NCBI RefSeq assembly: GCF_031202265.1
Contig: NZ_CP100604.1
Location: forward strand, 1,594,501-1,658,500
DNA: 64,000 bases
Direction of reading: 5' to 3'
Origin: Bradyrhizobium sp. Ash2021
GTDB lineage: Bacteria; Pseudomonadota; Alphaproteobacteria; Rhizobiales; Xanthobacteraceae
Part shown: one piece after another, positions 1 through 8,229 of the stretch
How the letters are laid out: each line of letters starts with the position of its first letter
Position numbering within the stretch: the stretch's first letter is position 1
Program-made: the position numbers and the translations under genes
The notes under the pieces: model-generated
Told to the model about the DNA's origin: nothing
What the model saw: the letters and a program-made list of their open reading frames with translations, nothing else
The model's database searches: none

Positions 1-1123
1 TCGCCGGATCGATGTGTGCAATACGATCGGCGAGGCCCGCTTGCTTTGCGATATTATCCTTGGCGACGCCGCAGTCATTATCCTTCAGGAGCATTTTCTT
101 GACCTGAACGGCGCCAAGCCGCGCAGCCTCGTCGGGAGCCAGGCTCTTGCTCGACTTCAGTTTGGCGCTGCCGTCCGGGTTCAGATCGTTGGCATCGCGA
201 TAATAATAGGTCTGGAGATCGTGAATATTGCCGAAGCGGTCTTGCTGGTTCATGAGGGTGTCGATCACGATCAGGTCCGCAGCATCCTTGAGCTGCACCA
301 TCTTCTGAACATTTTCGGTCGTGAAGTCCCGTCCCACCAGCGTACTGATGTCCGGGTTGCGGGCCAGCATTCCGACGATCGGGTTCGCGTTGCGAAAGTT
401 CTGCGCGCGCGCAACATTGTTTGCGCCACCGTTGAAGAACTCCTTGTAGAACTCTTCTTTCGTCGGGTTCTCGCTGAGCGCGCCATAGGATTGGGCAAAA
501 TCGTCGGTGAGCAGGAAGTCCCGTCTGCCGGCTGCGGCGCCGGCCGTCAACTGCGCCATCAGGCCTGCCCAGGTTTGATGGATGAGCGTGCCCGATTTGG
601 TCTGGTCCAGGGCTTTGTGACCGAGCGCAATGTGATTTTTCAGGTCGAACGTGCGCAGAACCGTCGGCGGAACGTCGCCGATGCCGCCAAGCATGCGCGA
701 GATGTGATAATAGCCCAGGATGGACGGCGTATAGCTGCAGCTCGTGCTGAGCTTGTATTTGGCGATCTTCTTGGCGCCCGATGCCTCGCAACGCGCCGCG
801 ACGTCGTCACGGGCGACACCTTGAGGAAGCGAATAAAAATCGAGGCCCGGGTTCGTGCTGTTGAGTTTCGGACAGACTGCGGCGTTCGAATTCCCGTCGA
901 TATTGCAAAGCCTGGTCTCGACCTCGGTGTCCTTGTCGGAATATTCGCCGCCTGCGAAATGCCTGGGGATGACGCAGACCTCGGCATTCCGGCCTGCCAC
1001 CGGCAGATCCACGATCTTCTCGCCGCGCTGAAGGTGGGCCGATAAAGTGGCATCGGCGACCGACGGACCAAGGAACGCGCCCGACAAGAGCAGAAGCTGG
1101 GTCAGACGAACCACTCGCCTCAT
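1..1123 (-). CDS. Secreted protein with kinase-like catalytic loop (3' end outside window)
   Basis: The frame is open from an ATG at 1123 to the window edge (about 374 codons, C-terminus missing). The N-terminus is a Sec-type signal peptide: MRRVVRL, a hydrophobic LLLLSGAFLG stretch, then a likely cleavage after VADA. The mature part is Cys-containing and has no membrane segment. Around residues 285-297 it reads IDTLMNQQDRFGN, and around residue 346 LKDNDCG. This pair resembles the catalytic loop (D-x4-N-x-D-R-x2-N) and metal-binding Asp loop of the atypical kinase fold seen in PI4K, HipA and FAM20-type proteins. The spacing and order fit, but I cannot name a family. An exported kinase-like or pseudokinase protein is the inference; an uncharacterised periplasmic protein is the safe call. 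It faces the next gene divergently across about 250 bp. Confidence 0.7.
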   Translation of the reverse strand, partial: MRRVVRLTQLLLLSGAFLGPSVADATLSAHLQRGEKIVDLPVAGRNAEVCVIPRHFAGGEYSDKDTEVETRLCNIDGNSNAAVCPKLNSTNPGLDFYSLPQGVARDDVAARCEASGAKKIAKYKLSTSCSYTPSILGYYHISRMLGGIGDVPPTVLRTFDLKNHIALGHKALDQTKSGTLIHQTWAGLMAQLTAGAAAGRRDFLLTDDFAQSYGALSENPTKEEFYKEFFNGGANNVARAQNFRNANPIVGMLARNPDISTLVGRDFTTENVQKMVQLKDAADLIVIDTLMNQQDRFGNIHDLQTYYYRDANDLNPDGSAKLKSSKSLAPDEAARLGAVQVKKMLLKDNDCGVAKDNIAKQAGLADRIAHIDPA

Positions 1124-1380
1124 GGGTCTTCTCCGGAAGAATGTTCACCTCTCCGCGCAACGCACATCAGAGCATCACGTTGACGGAGAACCGATTGTGA
1201 GCTGGATCACGCAATACGGAAAAAATTGTTGACCGTCGGCGACAACCCCGAGGCAAAAGCAAACATGGTCGCGTTCAAACCGATGCGTTCAACCGGGCAT
1301 TTCCGACGTAACGCGGATGAAGTGCTTGAAATTCATGCTAAAGATTATTCCGCGCTATCCGGAGATTTTTGGGGGATGCC

Positions 1381-1809
1381 ATGCGAGGCCGTTGTCTTTG
1401 CGGAAAGGTAGAATTTGAAATTGGCGGCGATCTTTCCAAAATTTATCAATGCCACTGTTCACTTTGCCGCAAACAAGGGGGCTCCTCTTCAAATTCATCA
1501 ATCATCGCAGAGGTGAGGAATTTTCGCTGGATTTCCGGACAACAGCAAATTTCTTCCTACGTGAAGCCAACGGGCTTTCGTTCCGACTTTTGCTCGCAAT
1601 GCGGCTCTCCGGTCCCGAACCCGCTGAGGACAACGGCCTATTATTGGGTGCCCGCGGGTCTGCTGGATGACGACATGAGCCTGGAGGTTGGCGTACATTT
1701 GTATGTTGGCTCCAAGGCTTCGTGGGACACGATTTCTTCCGGCGTCCCGCAGTATGAAACCATTCCAAAGCCATCAGAGTTTTTCGAACTGATGCACGCC
1801 CGGGTCTGA
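1381..1809 (+). CDS. GFA/CENP-V family zinc protein
   Basis: This 142-aa protein opens with MRGRCLCGKVEFEI and then has QCHCSLCRKQGG. This is the CxCG...CHCxxCR zinc-site signature of the glutathione-dependent formaldehyde-activating enzyme (GFA) family. A later CSQCGSP supplies the last Cys pair. The length matches the single-domain family. Members are annotated as S-hydroxymethylglutathione synthases, but most are uncharacterised and the reaction should not be assumed. I chose the ATG at 1381 because the motif begins at residue 4 and a GGGGG tract lies 6-10 bases upstream. A TTG at 1369 would add four residues with a worse ribosome site. It stands alone between two intergenic regions. Confidence 0.85.
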   Translation: MRGRCLCGKVEFEIGGDLSKIYQCHCSLCRKQGGSSSNSSIIAEVRNFRWISGQQQISSYVKPTGFRSDFCSQCGSPVPNPLRTTAYYWVPAGLLDDDMSLEVGVHLYVGSKASWDTISSGVPQYETIPKPSEFFELMHARV

Positions 1810-1914
1810 AGCGGCTACGTCACCGGTTTGCTGTTTGGAGACTTCCTTCCGGTGGGCCGCTCCCGCACTTTACGCGATGACCGAGGCTGGAATGGACACC
1901 TAAGCCGACGTTTG

Positions 1915-1992
1915 CCGTCGGGATGCCCCCGATAGCGGACTCACGTCGAACATCGCTGGAGGTCAGTTCAGTGCCAACAGCGGAAGTGGTCT
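1915..1992. repeat. Degenerate dispersed intergenic repeat, copy 1
   Basis: It contains CCCCCGATAGCGGACTC and, about 43 bp later, CAACAGCGGAAGTGG. The same two blocks recur at 2898-2978 and, in part, near 4071-4107, 13066-13215 and 13815-13885, always between genes. No ORF here is credible. The copies are diverged, so this looks like an old, inactive repeat family. Confidence 0.45.
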
Positions 1993-2038
1993 GTGCCTCC
2001 ATTCGATTAATCTGTCGCCCACGTCGATACGATACCGG

Positions 2039-2737
2039 TTAGCTCCGTAGTGACCGGCACACTGCAACGATCTCCTGCGGTTCAGGCCGGGTGCGATAAT
2101 CTGCATCGACATGGGCGTAGGCAACACTGCCGGAGCGATCGATCACGAATGTTCCGGGCACAGGAAGTATCCATCGCCCATCAGCATTTCGTTTCTCGAG
2201 ATCAAGACCGGAGCTCTTCAGCACGTTTTTCGCAGCATCATCCATTTCAAAGGTAAGGCCGAATTGTTCAGCGACTTTGCCACCATGATCGATTAGAACC
2301 GGAAATCTCGCGTCCTCGGCGCTTGCATCGTCACCGGAAGCTGGTGCGGCCTCCGGTGACACCGCAATCAAGGCGGCGTTAGCGTCGGATAGCTGCGATC
2401 GAACTTCGAGCAATCCGCGGAGATAGAGATTGCAATAGGTGCACCAGGTGCCGCGATAGAACACCACGACCAGTGAGGCGCACTCGCCCAGGGCAAGATG
2501 CTCCCCCAGACCCCACATTCCGCCCTCTGCCATTGGCAGCGAAAAATGCGGTGCCTTGTCGCCGACACCGATGGCGTTGGTCCTCGCGCTCAAGGCCTTC
2601 GTTGCGGGGCCTATCTGGCCTCCGAACAGGACATTGGATTGCTCGACGCCTCGTCGTGTGATCAGCTTTTCAGTAAACTGGGCAAGGGAAGCTGCGAGAG
2701 GGACGGCAGGCGGCGCGCGAGCACCTTCTTCGCTCAT
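2039..2737 (-). CDS. AhpC/TSA-type peroxiredoxin-like protein
   Basis: This 232-aa protein has a thioredoxin-like domain from about residue 55 onward. The segment VVFYRGTWCTYCNLYLRGL places a CxxC pair at the position of the peroxidatic Cys of peroxiredoxins. It is followed by the usual AVSPE and FPVLID blocks, and by a late cis-Pro strand (LPVPGTFVIDRSGSVAYAH). This fits the peroxiredoxin-like subgroup of the AhpC/TSA superfamily, which reduces peroxides with thiol donors. The N-terminal 50 residues lack an obvious signal peptide, so it is probably cytoplasmic. Its activity (peroxidase or disulfide reductase) cannot be told from sequence alone. Confidence 0.85.
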   Translation of the reverse strand: MSEEGARAPPAVPLAASLAQFTEKLITRRGVEQSNVLFGGQIGPATKALSARTNAIGVGDKAPHFSLPMAEGGMWGLGEHLALGECASLVVVFYRGTWCTYCNLYLRGLLEVRSQLSDANAALIAVSPEAAPASGDDASAEDARFPVLIDHGGKVAEQFGLTFEMDDAAKNVLKSSGLDLEKRNADGRWILPVPGTFVIDRSGSVAYAHVDADYRTRPEPQEIVAVCRSLRS

Positions 2738-2897
2738 GTTTCCTACTCCGTGGCTATTTCCAGCTATATACGACCAGCATAAACGAGTTACCCGGAACGA
2801 GCTATCCTGAGTCAGCCTTCAACTTAGCGCCGAGTAGCTGCAAGTGGGTCCCTGCCAATTCCGCTAAGGGTCATCAACGGACCTGATGGCCCCGAAA

Positions 2898-2978
2898 CAC
2901 CACTTCCGATCTACCCCGAGGAACGGACATCGCCAGACCGCGCCGTCTGGTTCGTTTCGTGCCATCAGCGGAAGTCGC
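2898..2978. repeat. Dispersed intergenic repeat with inverted ends, copy 2
   Basis: The left end reads CCACTTCCGAT and the right end ATCAGCGGAAGTCG, which are imperfect inverted complements. Between them is CCCCGAGGAACGGACATC. This is the best-preserved copy in the window of the family also found at 1915-1992. The terminal inverted repeats make a small MITE-like or hairpin-forming element plausible. Confidence 0.5.
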
Positions 2979-2983
2979 GCCAC

Positions 2984-3961
2984 TTATTCGATGATTTCGT
3001 CTGCGCTAAGCAGAATTGACGTCGGCAGGGTCAGGCCGAGCGCCCGTGCCGTTACAGCATTGGCCACAAGCCGAAAGCGGGTAGGACGCTCAACGGGCAG
3101 ATCTGCGATAGGGCTGCCCAGCAGTGCCTTTCGTACCAGTACGCCCGATTGCATGAATAAGTTTTGCAGTTCGGGTCCGTAGCCGATGAGACCACCTTTC
3201 TGCGCGAAGTCGGGGTAGATGTTTATCGCGGGAAGACGGTTCTTAAGCGCCAGATCAGCAAGCAACTGCGGGTTACCTCCGAACAGCGGGGAAGAAAGCA
3301 TCAGGACACCGCCAGACTGTGATCTTGCTGCTGCCAGGAAGGCAGGTTCGAAGTCCGAGGGACTACTAACTTCGAGCATTTCCATAGTAACACCGAGCGC
3401 GACCGCAGCTTTGCGCACAGCCTCTAACTGCAGGTTTCCGCTTACGGGGTGCCAGATCACAGCTACCTTAGTGAGCGCTGGTACGGCTTCCCGGAGTAAC
3501 TGCAAGGATTTCGCGTTAAACCCGGGTATGTCGAGGAAGATGCCCGTTACATTGCCTCCCGGGTGCGCAAGGCTAGCGGCCCAACCGTTTGCGACTGGGT
3601 CCGATTCCAAATCCATCGCTACGATTGGGATTAATTTGGTGGCCTGTCGCGCGGCCCGAACGGCTGGTGGGCTGACTGCACAGATCGCTTGTACGTTCTG
3701 CTGGACTAGCTCCATCGCCATAGCTGGCAATTTAGCAAACTGCTCGTTGGCAAGCCGCACAATGATTTCGGCATCGGCTGCATCTTTGGGAGCTGACCCA
3801 CTGAGGCCCTCCCGAAAGGCAACGATCCGATTGCTGACCAGGGCCGATTGTCCCGGATGGAGAAAGCCGATCCGCCAACTCTTTGCCTGTTGCGCGCTAA
3901 CCGAAAGAGGCCATGCACTTACACAGCCAACTACCAGCTTTACAAAATCGCGCCGTTGCAT
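2984..3961 (-). CDS. ABC-type substrate-binding protein (PF04392-like)
   Basis: This 325-aa exported protein starts MQRRDFVKLVVGCVSAWPLSVSAQQ, a Tat-like or Sec signal with RR, hydrophobic core and AQQ cleavage site. The mature part follows the pattern of the ABC_sub_bind family very common in bradyrhizobia: WRIGFLHPGQSALVSNR, a VQQNVQAICAVSPPAVRAARQAT block, a VAMDLESDPVANGW block and a C-terminal TSILLSADEIIE. The ligand is unknown. No permease or ATPase gene is adjacent, so it is an orphan binding protein. A GTG four codons upstream (3973) is in frame, but the ATG at 3961 gives a standard signal peptide. Confidence 0.85.
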   Translation of the reverse strand: MQRRDFVKLVVGCVSAWPLSVSAQQAKSWRIGFLHPGQSALVSNRIVAFREGLSGSAPKDAADAEIIVRLANEQFAKLPAMAMELVQQNVQAICAVSPPAVRAARQATKLIPIVAMDLESDPVANGWAASLAHPGGNVTGIFLDIPGFNAKSLQLLREAVPALTKVAVIWHPVSGNLQLEAVRKAAVALGVTMEMLEVSSPSDFEPAFLAAARSQSGGVLMLSSPLFGGNPQLLADLALKNRLPAINIYPDFAQKGGLIGYGPELQNLFMQSGVLVRKALLGSPIADLPVERPTRFRLVANAVTARALGLTLPTSILLSADEIIE

Positions 3962-4026
3962 TGCGAATCGCACCCCAAGCGGTCGACCTAAGCGTATGCA
4001 ATTTTAGACCTCGTTCCAAGCGTCCG

Positions 4027-4107
4027 AATGTCCGTTCCGGGTCCATTCGCGTCATTTGGAGCGTCGGCCGGCTACTTCCGGTCCTCCCCCGGAAACGGAC
4101 ATCAGGA
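4027..4107. repeat. Dispersed intergenic repeat, copy 3
   Basis: AATGTCCGTTCCGGG near 4027 and CCCCCGGAAACGGACAT near 4085 are inverted relative to each other. The right half (ACTTCCGGTCC...CGGACATC) matches copy 2. It lies between the binding-protein gene and the SDR gene and carries no gene. Confidence 0.45.
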
Positions 4108-4113
4108 CGCCGC

Positions 4114-4842
4114 CTACAGATCGAAATTGGTCGGCAGCATCACCACGTCGCGAATGGTCATGCCGCGTGGCCGCGTCAACATGAACATCACCACATCAGC
4201 CACTTCGCTGGCCTCCAGCAGACTCCCCGACGCCCTGGCTTCCTTCAGCTTCTCAGGCGGCCAGTCCGCGAGCAGGGCGCTGATGACAGGGCCGGGTGAG
4301 ATTGAGCCCACGCGAATGCCATGCTTGAAGACTTGGCGCCGCACCGTCTGGACAAAGCAGTTGATCGCCCATTTGGACGACGCGTAGACCGGCTCCCATG
4401 GCGTCGGAAAATGGGCCGCCAGGGAACTCGTGACGATGATGTCGCCGGTCCGACGCTCGATCATGTGAGGCAGCACGTCGTGCACATTCTTCATCACGAC
4501 GTTGACATTCAAGTTCAGCATCCGGTCGATAGCCCCGGTATCGGTATCGACCAGGTCGCCGCCGACATAGGTACCCGCATTCGCATGCAAGATGTCGAGT
4601 TGGCCTGCCTTCTCCAGGACTCTCGGCAACAGCGTGGCGCAGTCCTTTGGATCGAGCAGGTCGATGACCAGCGGGATCACCGCCTCGCCGTGCTTGTTGC
4701 AGAGCGTCTTCAGCGCTGCCGCGTCGCGGTCGACCATCACCACGCGCGCGCCTGCAGCCAACATCGCCTCGGTACTGGCCAATCCGATGCCCGACGCGGC
4801 CCCGGTCACGGCGGCAACCTTGCCTTCCAATCCTCTCGCCAT
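4114..4842 (-). CDS. SDR family oxidoreductase
   Basis: This 242-aa protein has the classical short-chain dehydrogenase layout. The cofactor site is TGAASGIG near residue 14. An acidic D after the second strand (VMVDRDAA) suggests NAD(H) preference. An NANAG-type block (LHANAGTY) follows, then the catalytic Ser in IIVTSSLAAH and the YASSK catalytic Tyr/Lys pair near residue 150. The length is normal and there is no signal peptide. The substrate is unknown. It is the last gene of the minus-strand group from 9.9 kb to 4.1 kb, about 70 bp after the tautomerase gene, so co-transcription with it is plausible. Confidence 0.88.
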   Translation of the reverse strand: MARGLEGKVAAVTGAASGIGLASTEAMLAAGARVVMVDRDAAALKTLCNKHGEAVIPLVIDLLDPKDCATLLPRVLEKAGQLDILHANAGTYVGGDLVDTDTGAIDRMLNLNVNVVMKNVHDVLPHMIERRTGDIIVTSSLAAHFPTPWEPVYASSKWAINCFVQTVRRQVFKHGIRVGSISPGPVISALLADWPPEKLKEARASGSLLEASEVADVVMFMLTRPRGMTIRDVVMLPTNFDL

Positions 4843-4915
4843 AGGGTCACCACCTTGCTGGGATCACCACAATACGCGCCGCAGTATAGCAATCCCAAGC
4901 GCGGTATGTCGGGGA

Positions 4916-5332
4916 TCAAGGACGGCCTTGGCGCCCGGCATCCGCGGTCGCCTCTCGCCTGATCAACGCAGCAGGAAAGCGCGGGAGGTTCGGTTCCACC
5001 TCGTGGAAGACGAATAGAATGTCCTGAGGCGCGAGGTGTAGGCGCTCGCCGAACAGTCTGACGGCTTCGTCCGCAATGGTGGCGGCGGTTCCTGTCGGCC
5101 GCCCGCTGGATATGACTACCTCAACGACCATGAACCGATCCGTTCTGTCCGTTGCGTAGTCGGGGAAGCGGGGATCTACCAGAAGATCATCCTGGTCGAC
5201 CTCGAGAAAGTGGTGAAAGCGGTCGGCTTGGTGATAGCCGGCGGCTACCTGGGCTTCTAACATTGCCTCCGACAAGCGGAACTTGTCGGCGGCGCTGAGG
5301 CCGCGCCGCACGGTGAAGGTTACAAACGGCAT
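4916..5332 (-). CDS. Tautomerase family protein
   Basis: The protein is 138 aa and starts MPFVTFTVRRGLS. A Pro directly after the initiator Met is the catalytic N-terminal proline of the 4-oxalocrotonate tautomerase/MIF superfamily, and this fixes the start at 5332 although the frame is open to 5575. The later RFMVVEVVISSGRP block fits the second beta-alpha-beta unit of the longer subfamily. The substrate is unknown. It sits between the SDR and OsmC genes on the same strand. Confidence 0.85.
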   Translation of the reverse strand: MPFVTFTVRRGLSAADKFRLSEAMLEAQVAAGYHQADRFHHFLEVDQDDLLVDPRFPDYATDRTDRFMVVEVVISSGRPTGTAATIADEAVRLFGERLHLAPQDILFVFHEVEPNLPRFPAALIRREATADAGRQGRP

Positions 5333-5546
5333 CTCCAGTCTCCACGGTTTAGGATGTACCAATTGCGTTGATGCGCTGAGTGCGCGCACGCCTTGGCCGC
5401 CATCCTGTCGATCCTCGACACAGTCACACCCGCTGAGTGCGCAAACTACTTCACCAATGCCGGACATGACCAAGCCTGATCTCATCCCGCTCCAATAAGA
5501 GGCGCGCAGCGCGGCGATCCACCCTGCGCACCCCTTCCGCGCAGAC

Positions 5547-5972
5547 TCACGAGAGGAGAGTGGCTCCGAAGCCAATCTCGACCTTCATCAATTTGGAGAC
5601 AGGGCAACCGGCCTTTGCTTTTGCGGCGATTGACTGGAACGCGGCCTGGTCGATGCCCGGTATCTTCGCGGTGACGGTGAGATGGACCGAGGTGATGGAA
5701 AAGCCATCGCCGTCCTTGTCGATGGCGACTTCTGATTTGCTGTCGATCTGCTCCGGCACGAAGTTCGCCATGCCGAGTAGTCTGACGAACGACATGGTGA
5801 AACAGGCGGCGTGAGCCGCCCCAAGCAGCTCCTCCGGATTGGTGCCCGGCTTTTCACCGTAGCGGCTGAAGAACGTGTAGGGATAGGTTTCCAGCGCGCG
5901 GCTCTCGGTCGAGACCGAGCCCTTGCCTTCACGCAGGCCGCCGTTCCAGGCGGCAGATCCAAAACGTTTCAT
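5547..5972 (-). CDS. OsmC/Ohr family peroxiredoxin
   Basis: This 141-aa protein has the OsmC fold signature. The first reactive Cys lies in AAHAACFTMSFVRLLG and the second in AKAGCPVSKLMK, each at the usual position. The N-terminal WNGGLREGKGSVSTES strand pattern is that of OsmC rather than Ohr. Such proteins reduce organic hydroperoxides in the cytoplasm with lipoyl or thiol donors. It lies 41 bp after the alpha/beta-hydrolase gene on the same strand. Confidence 0.9.
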   Translation of the reverse strand: MKRFGSAAWNGGLREGKGSVSTESRALETYPYTFFSRYGEKPGTNPEELLGAAHAACFTMSFVRLLGMANFVPEQIDSKSEVAIDKDGDGFSITSVHLTVTAKIPGIDQAAFQSIAAKAKAGCPVSKLMKVEIGFGATLLS

Positions 5973-6013
5973 GGCTCCTTGCTTCCTTTCGTGTTGTGCA
6001 TGTGCTGGGGTCG

Positions 6014-6790
6014 TCAGGCTTGCTGTCCCGCGGCTTCGAGGATCAGCCGCGTGATTTCGTCGGGATGGGAGATCAGCGAGAGATGGCTGGCCTTCACCTC
6101 GATGGTCTTGGCGCCCATCCGCTTGGCCATGAAGCGCTCAAGGTCCGGATTGATCGTGCGGTCTTCCGTTGATACCGCATAGTAGCTCGGCTTCGATCGC
6201 CAGGCCGCGTGCGTGGTCTTGCCGGTGAGCAGAGCCTTTTGGAACGGCTCCTGCACGGCGTAGAGCACCCTGGCCTTGGCTTCCGGCAGGTCGCCGGCAA
6301 AATCGCGAAGGAAAGCCTTCTCGGAAAGGCGTCCTTCATCGCCGTCGAACACGATCCCGGCCGTCGCCGGCGGCGTCGAATAGGTCTTCGCCAGCGCGGT
6401 GTAGTCCTCGCCCGCATCTGGCGCGCGTGCCGCCACATAGACCAGCGCGGAGACGTTCGGATGCACCCCGGCCTCCGTGACGATCATCCCGGAGAATGAA
6501 TGACCCACCAGCACCGTCGGGCCATCCTGCCGCGCCAGCACACGCTCGGCCGAGGCCACCGCCTCTGGCAGCGTCGTCAGCGGATTTTGCACGGCCGTGG
6601 CGTTGAGCCCCGCTGCCTGCAATCGCGCGATCACCTCCGACCAGCACGAGCCGTCGGCGAACAGCCCGTGCACAAGCACGACGTTGCGCGCCTTCACCGG
6701 AGTTGAATTTGCGGCCATGCCACGTGTGGAGATCAACGAAGCTGCCGCACCAGCAAGCAGGGCCGTCGAGAAACTGCGTCTATTCATCAT
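6014..6790 (-). CDS. Exported alpha/beta hydrolase (paralogue of 30006-30782)
   Basis: This protein of about 258 aa starts MMNRRSFSTALLAGAAASL, a twin-arginine-type signal ending near RGMAA. The fold markers are NVVLVHGLFADGS (oxyanion HG), the nucleophile elbow GHSFSG, and a late His in KASHLSLISHP. It is an esterase-like enzyme of the plant-SABP2/EstC type; the substrate is unknown. It resembles the protein at 30006-30782 along its whole length (shared VQEP, AAWRSKPS and TINPDLERF blocks), but that copy has a Sec-type signal. GTG or ATG starts at 6793, 6790 and 6787 differ by one codon each. Confidence 0.88.
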   Translation of the reverse strand: MMNRRSFSTALLAGAAASLISTRGMAANSTPVKARNVVLVHGLFADGSCWSEVIARLQAAGLNATAVQNPLTTLPEAVASAERVLARQDGPTVLVGHSFSGMIVTEAGVHPNVSALVYVAARAPDAGEDYTALAKTYSTPPATAGIVFDGDEGRLSEKAFLRDFAGDLPEAKARVLYAVQEPFQKALLTGKTTHAAWRSKPSYYAVSTEDRTINPDLERFMAKRMGAKTIEVKASHLSLISHPDEITRLILEAAGQQA

Positions 6791-6941
6791 CACGATTCTC
6801 TTCCTTCATCGTCAGGGTTAAGTTGGGAGTGTCTCGCTGCGTGGCGCGGGCGCCGAGGTATGGTGCCGCACGCCGGGATGTTGATCTGTTGTCGTCATTC
6901 ACCACCTTTCTGCCGCCGCTGATGCGAGCGCCCCCGCTCGT

Positions 6942-8216
6942 TCACGATTGGAGCAGCGCGTCGACCTCCGGCGAACGCACGACGGTGCCGTCACGCACGA
7001 AGGCTTCGTGGTTGTCGTTGATGGCGTCGCGGTCGTAGAGGTAGTTCACCATGATGCCGAACGATTCCTGGATGCCGCGTGGCGCGCTGTTGCCGAGCCA
7101 ATTGATCCGTTCGAGCCGCGCGCCATTGCCGAGGTGAAAACGCGCCACGGGGTCGACGCGTATCGATGGCGGCCGCGTCAGATAGCGGGCGCAAAGCCGC
7201 AGCAAGGGGGCGCGCAGCTTCTCGCTCTGCGTCGGGTCATTCCACCAATCGCCGCTCTCGAGTTGTGGCAACAGCGCGGCGTCGGGGTCGCTTCCATTCG
7301 CAAGCCGTGGACCGAGCCAGCGCCGAAACCCCGGCACCGGCGACAGGGTGGAAAAACGCTTCAGCTGCGGAAACTCTGCCTTGAGCTCCTCGACCACCTG
7401 TTTGATCAGGAGATTGCCGAACGCTACGCCGCGCAGGCCGTCCTGACAGTTGGAGATCGAATAGAAAATCGCGGTGTCGGCGCGCGCTGCTTGCGCCCGT
7501 GCGGCCTCCTCATCCGTCTCCCGTGCGAGCAGCGGCGGCATGGCTGTGGCCAACCCCTGCACCAATGCGACTTCGACGAAGATCAGCGGCTCGCCGGGAA
7601 GCGCGGGATGGAAGAATGCGAAGCAGCGGCGGTCGGGCGCAAGACGCCGCCGCAGATCGTCCCAGCCCTTGATCTCATGCACGGCCTCATAGGCGATCAG
7701 CTTCTCCAGCACCGCGGCCGGCGTCTGCCAGTCGAGGCGCTTCAACTCGATGAAGCCGCGGTTGAACCACGACGTGAACAGATGCTTGAGGTCGGCGTCG
7801 AGCAGCTTCAGTTCCGGTTCGCCCCGCAGCCATGAAGCAATTTCACTGCGCATCGCCATCAGCGCGCCGGTGCCCCCGGGTGCCATGTTGATTCGCCGCA
7901 GCAATTCCTGGCGGGGCGGATCGGCGGCCCGTGCGAGAGCGGCCGCGGCTTCCGCCGTGCCGTCGGCGAGATAGCGCTCCGCCGCCACGCGCAGCGCCGC
8001 TCTGTCGGGCTGGAACTCCGTGGCGAGATAGCGCTGGAAGCCGTGTCGATCGCTGGCGTCGAGAGCGCGCAGCACCTCGTGCAATTGCCGCGCGAACAGC
8101 GCTCCCGACGCCTCACTGCGTTCGGACAGCAGCGTTGCTGTGAGCTGCTTCGCGCGGTCGAGAGGCGTCAGTTTCGGGTTGGACAGGACGCTGGAACTCA
8201 GGCTGATCGTGGTCAT
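6942..8216 (-). CDS. Malonyl-CoA decarboxylase
   Basis: This 424-aa protein has the two-domain plan of MCD: an N-terminal helical domain of about 150 residues and a C-terminal GNAT-like catalytic domain. The latter includes FHPALPGEPLIFVEVALVQG, FYSISNCQDGLRGVAFGN and a closing HLGNGARLERINWLG block. MCD converts malonyl-CoA to acetyl-CoA and CO2 in the cytoplasm. The gene starts 13 bp after mdcA with a good ribosome site (GGAGATAGCG), so the two form an operon. Pairing with an MdcA-type transferase implies that malonate is activated by CoA transfer rather than by a ligase; this is inference. Confidence 0.93.
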   Translation of the reverse strand: MTTISLSSSVLSNPKLTPLDRAKQLTATLLSERSEASGALFARQLHEVLRALDASDRHGFQRYLATEFQPDRAALRVAAERYLADGTAEAAAALARAADPPRQELLRRINMAPGGTGALMAMRSEIASWLRGEPELKLLDADLKHLFTSWFNRGFIELKRLDWQTPAAVLEKLIAYEAVHEIKGWDDLRRRLAPDRRCFAFFHPALPGEPLIFVEVALVQGLATAMPPLLARETDEEAARAQAARADTAIFYSISNCQDGLRGVAFGNLLIKQVVEELKAEFPQLKRFSTLSPVPGFRRWLGPRLANGSDPDAALLPQLESGDWWNDPTQSEKLRAPLLRLCARYLTRPPSIRVDPVARFHLGNGARLERINWLGNSAPRGIQESFGIMVNYLYDRDAINDNHEAFVRDGTVVRSPEVDALLQS

Positions 8217-8229
8217 CGCTATCTCCTTC

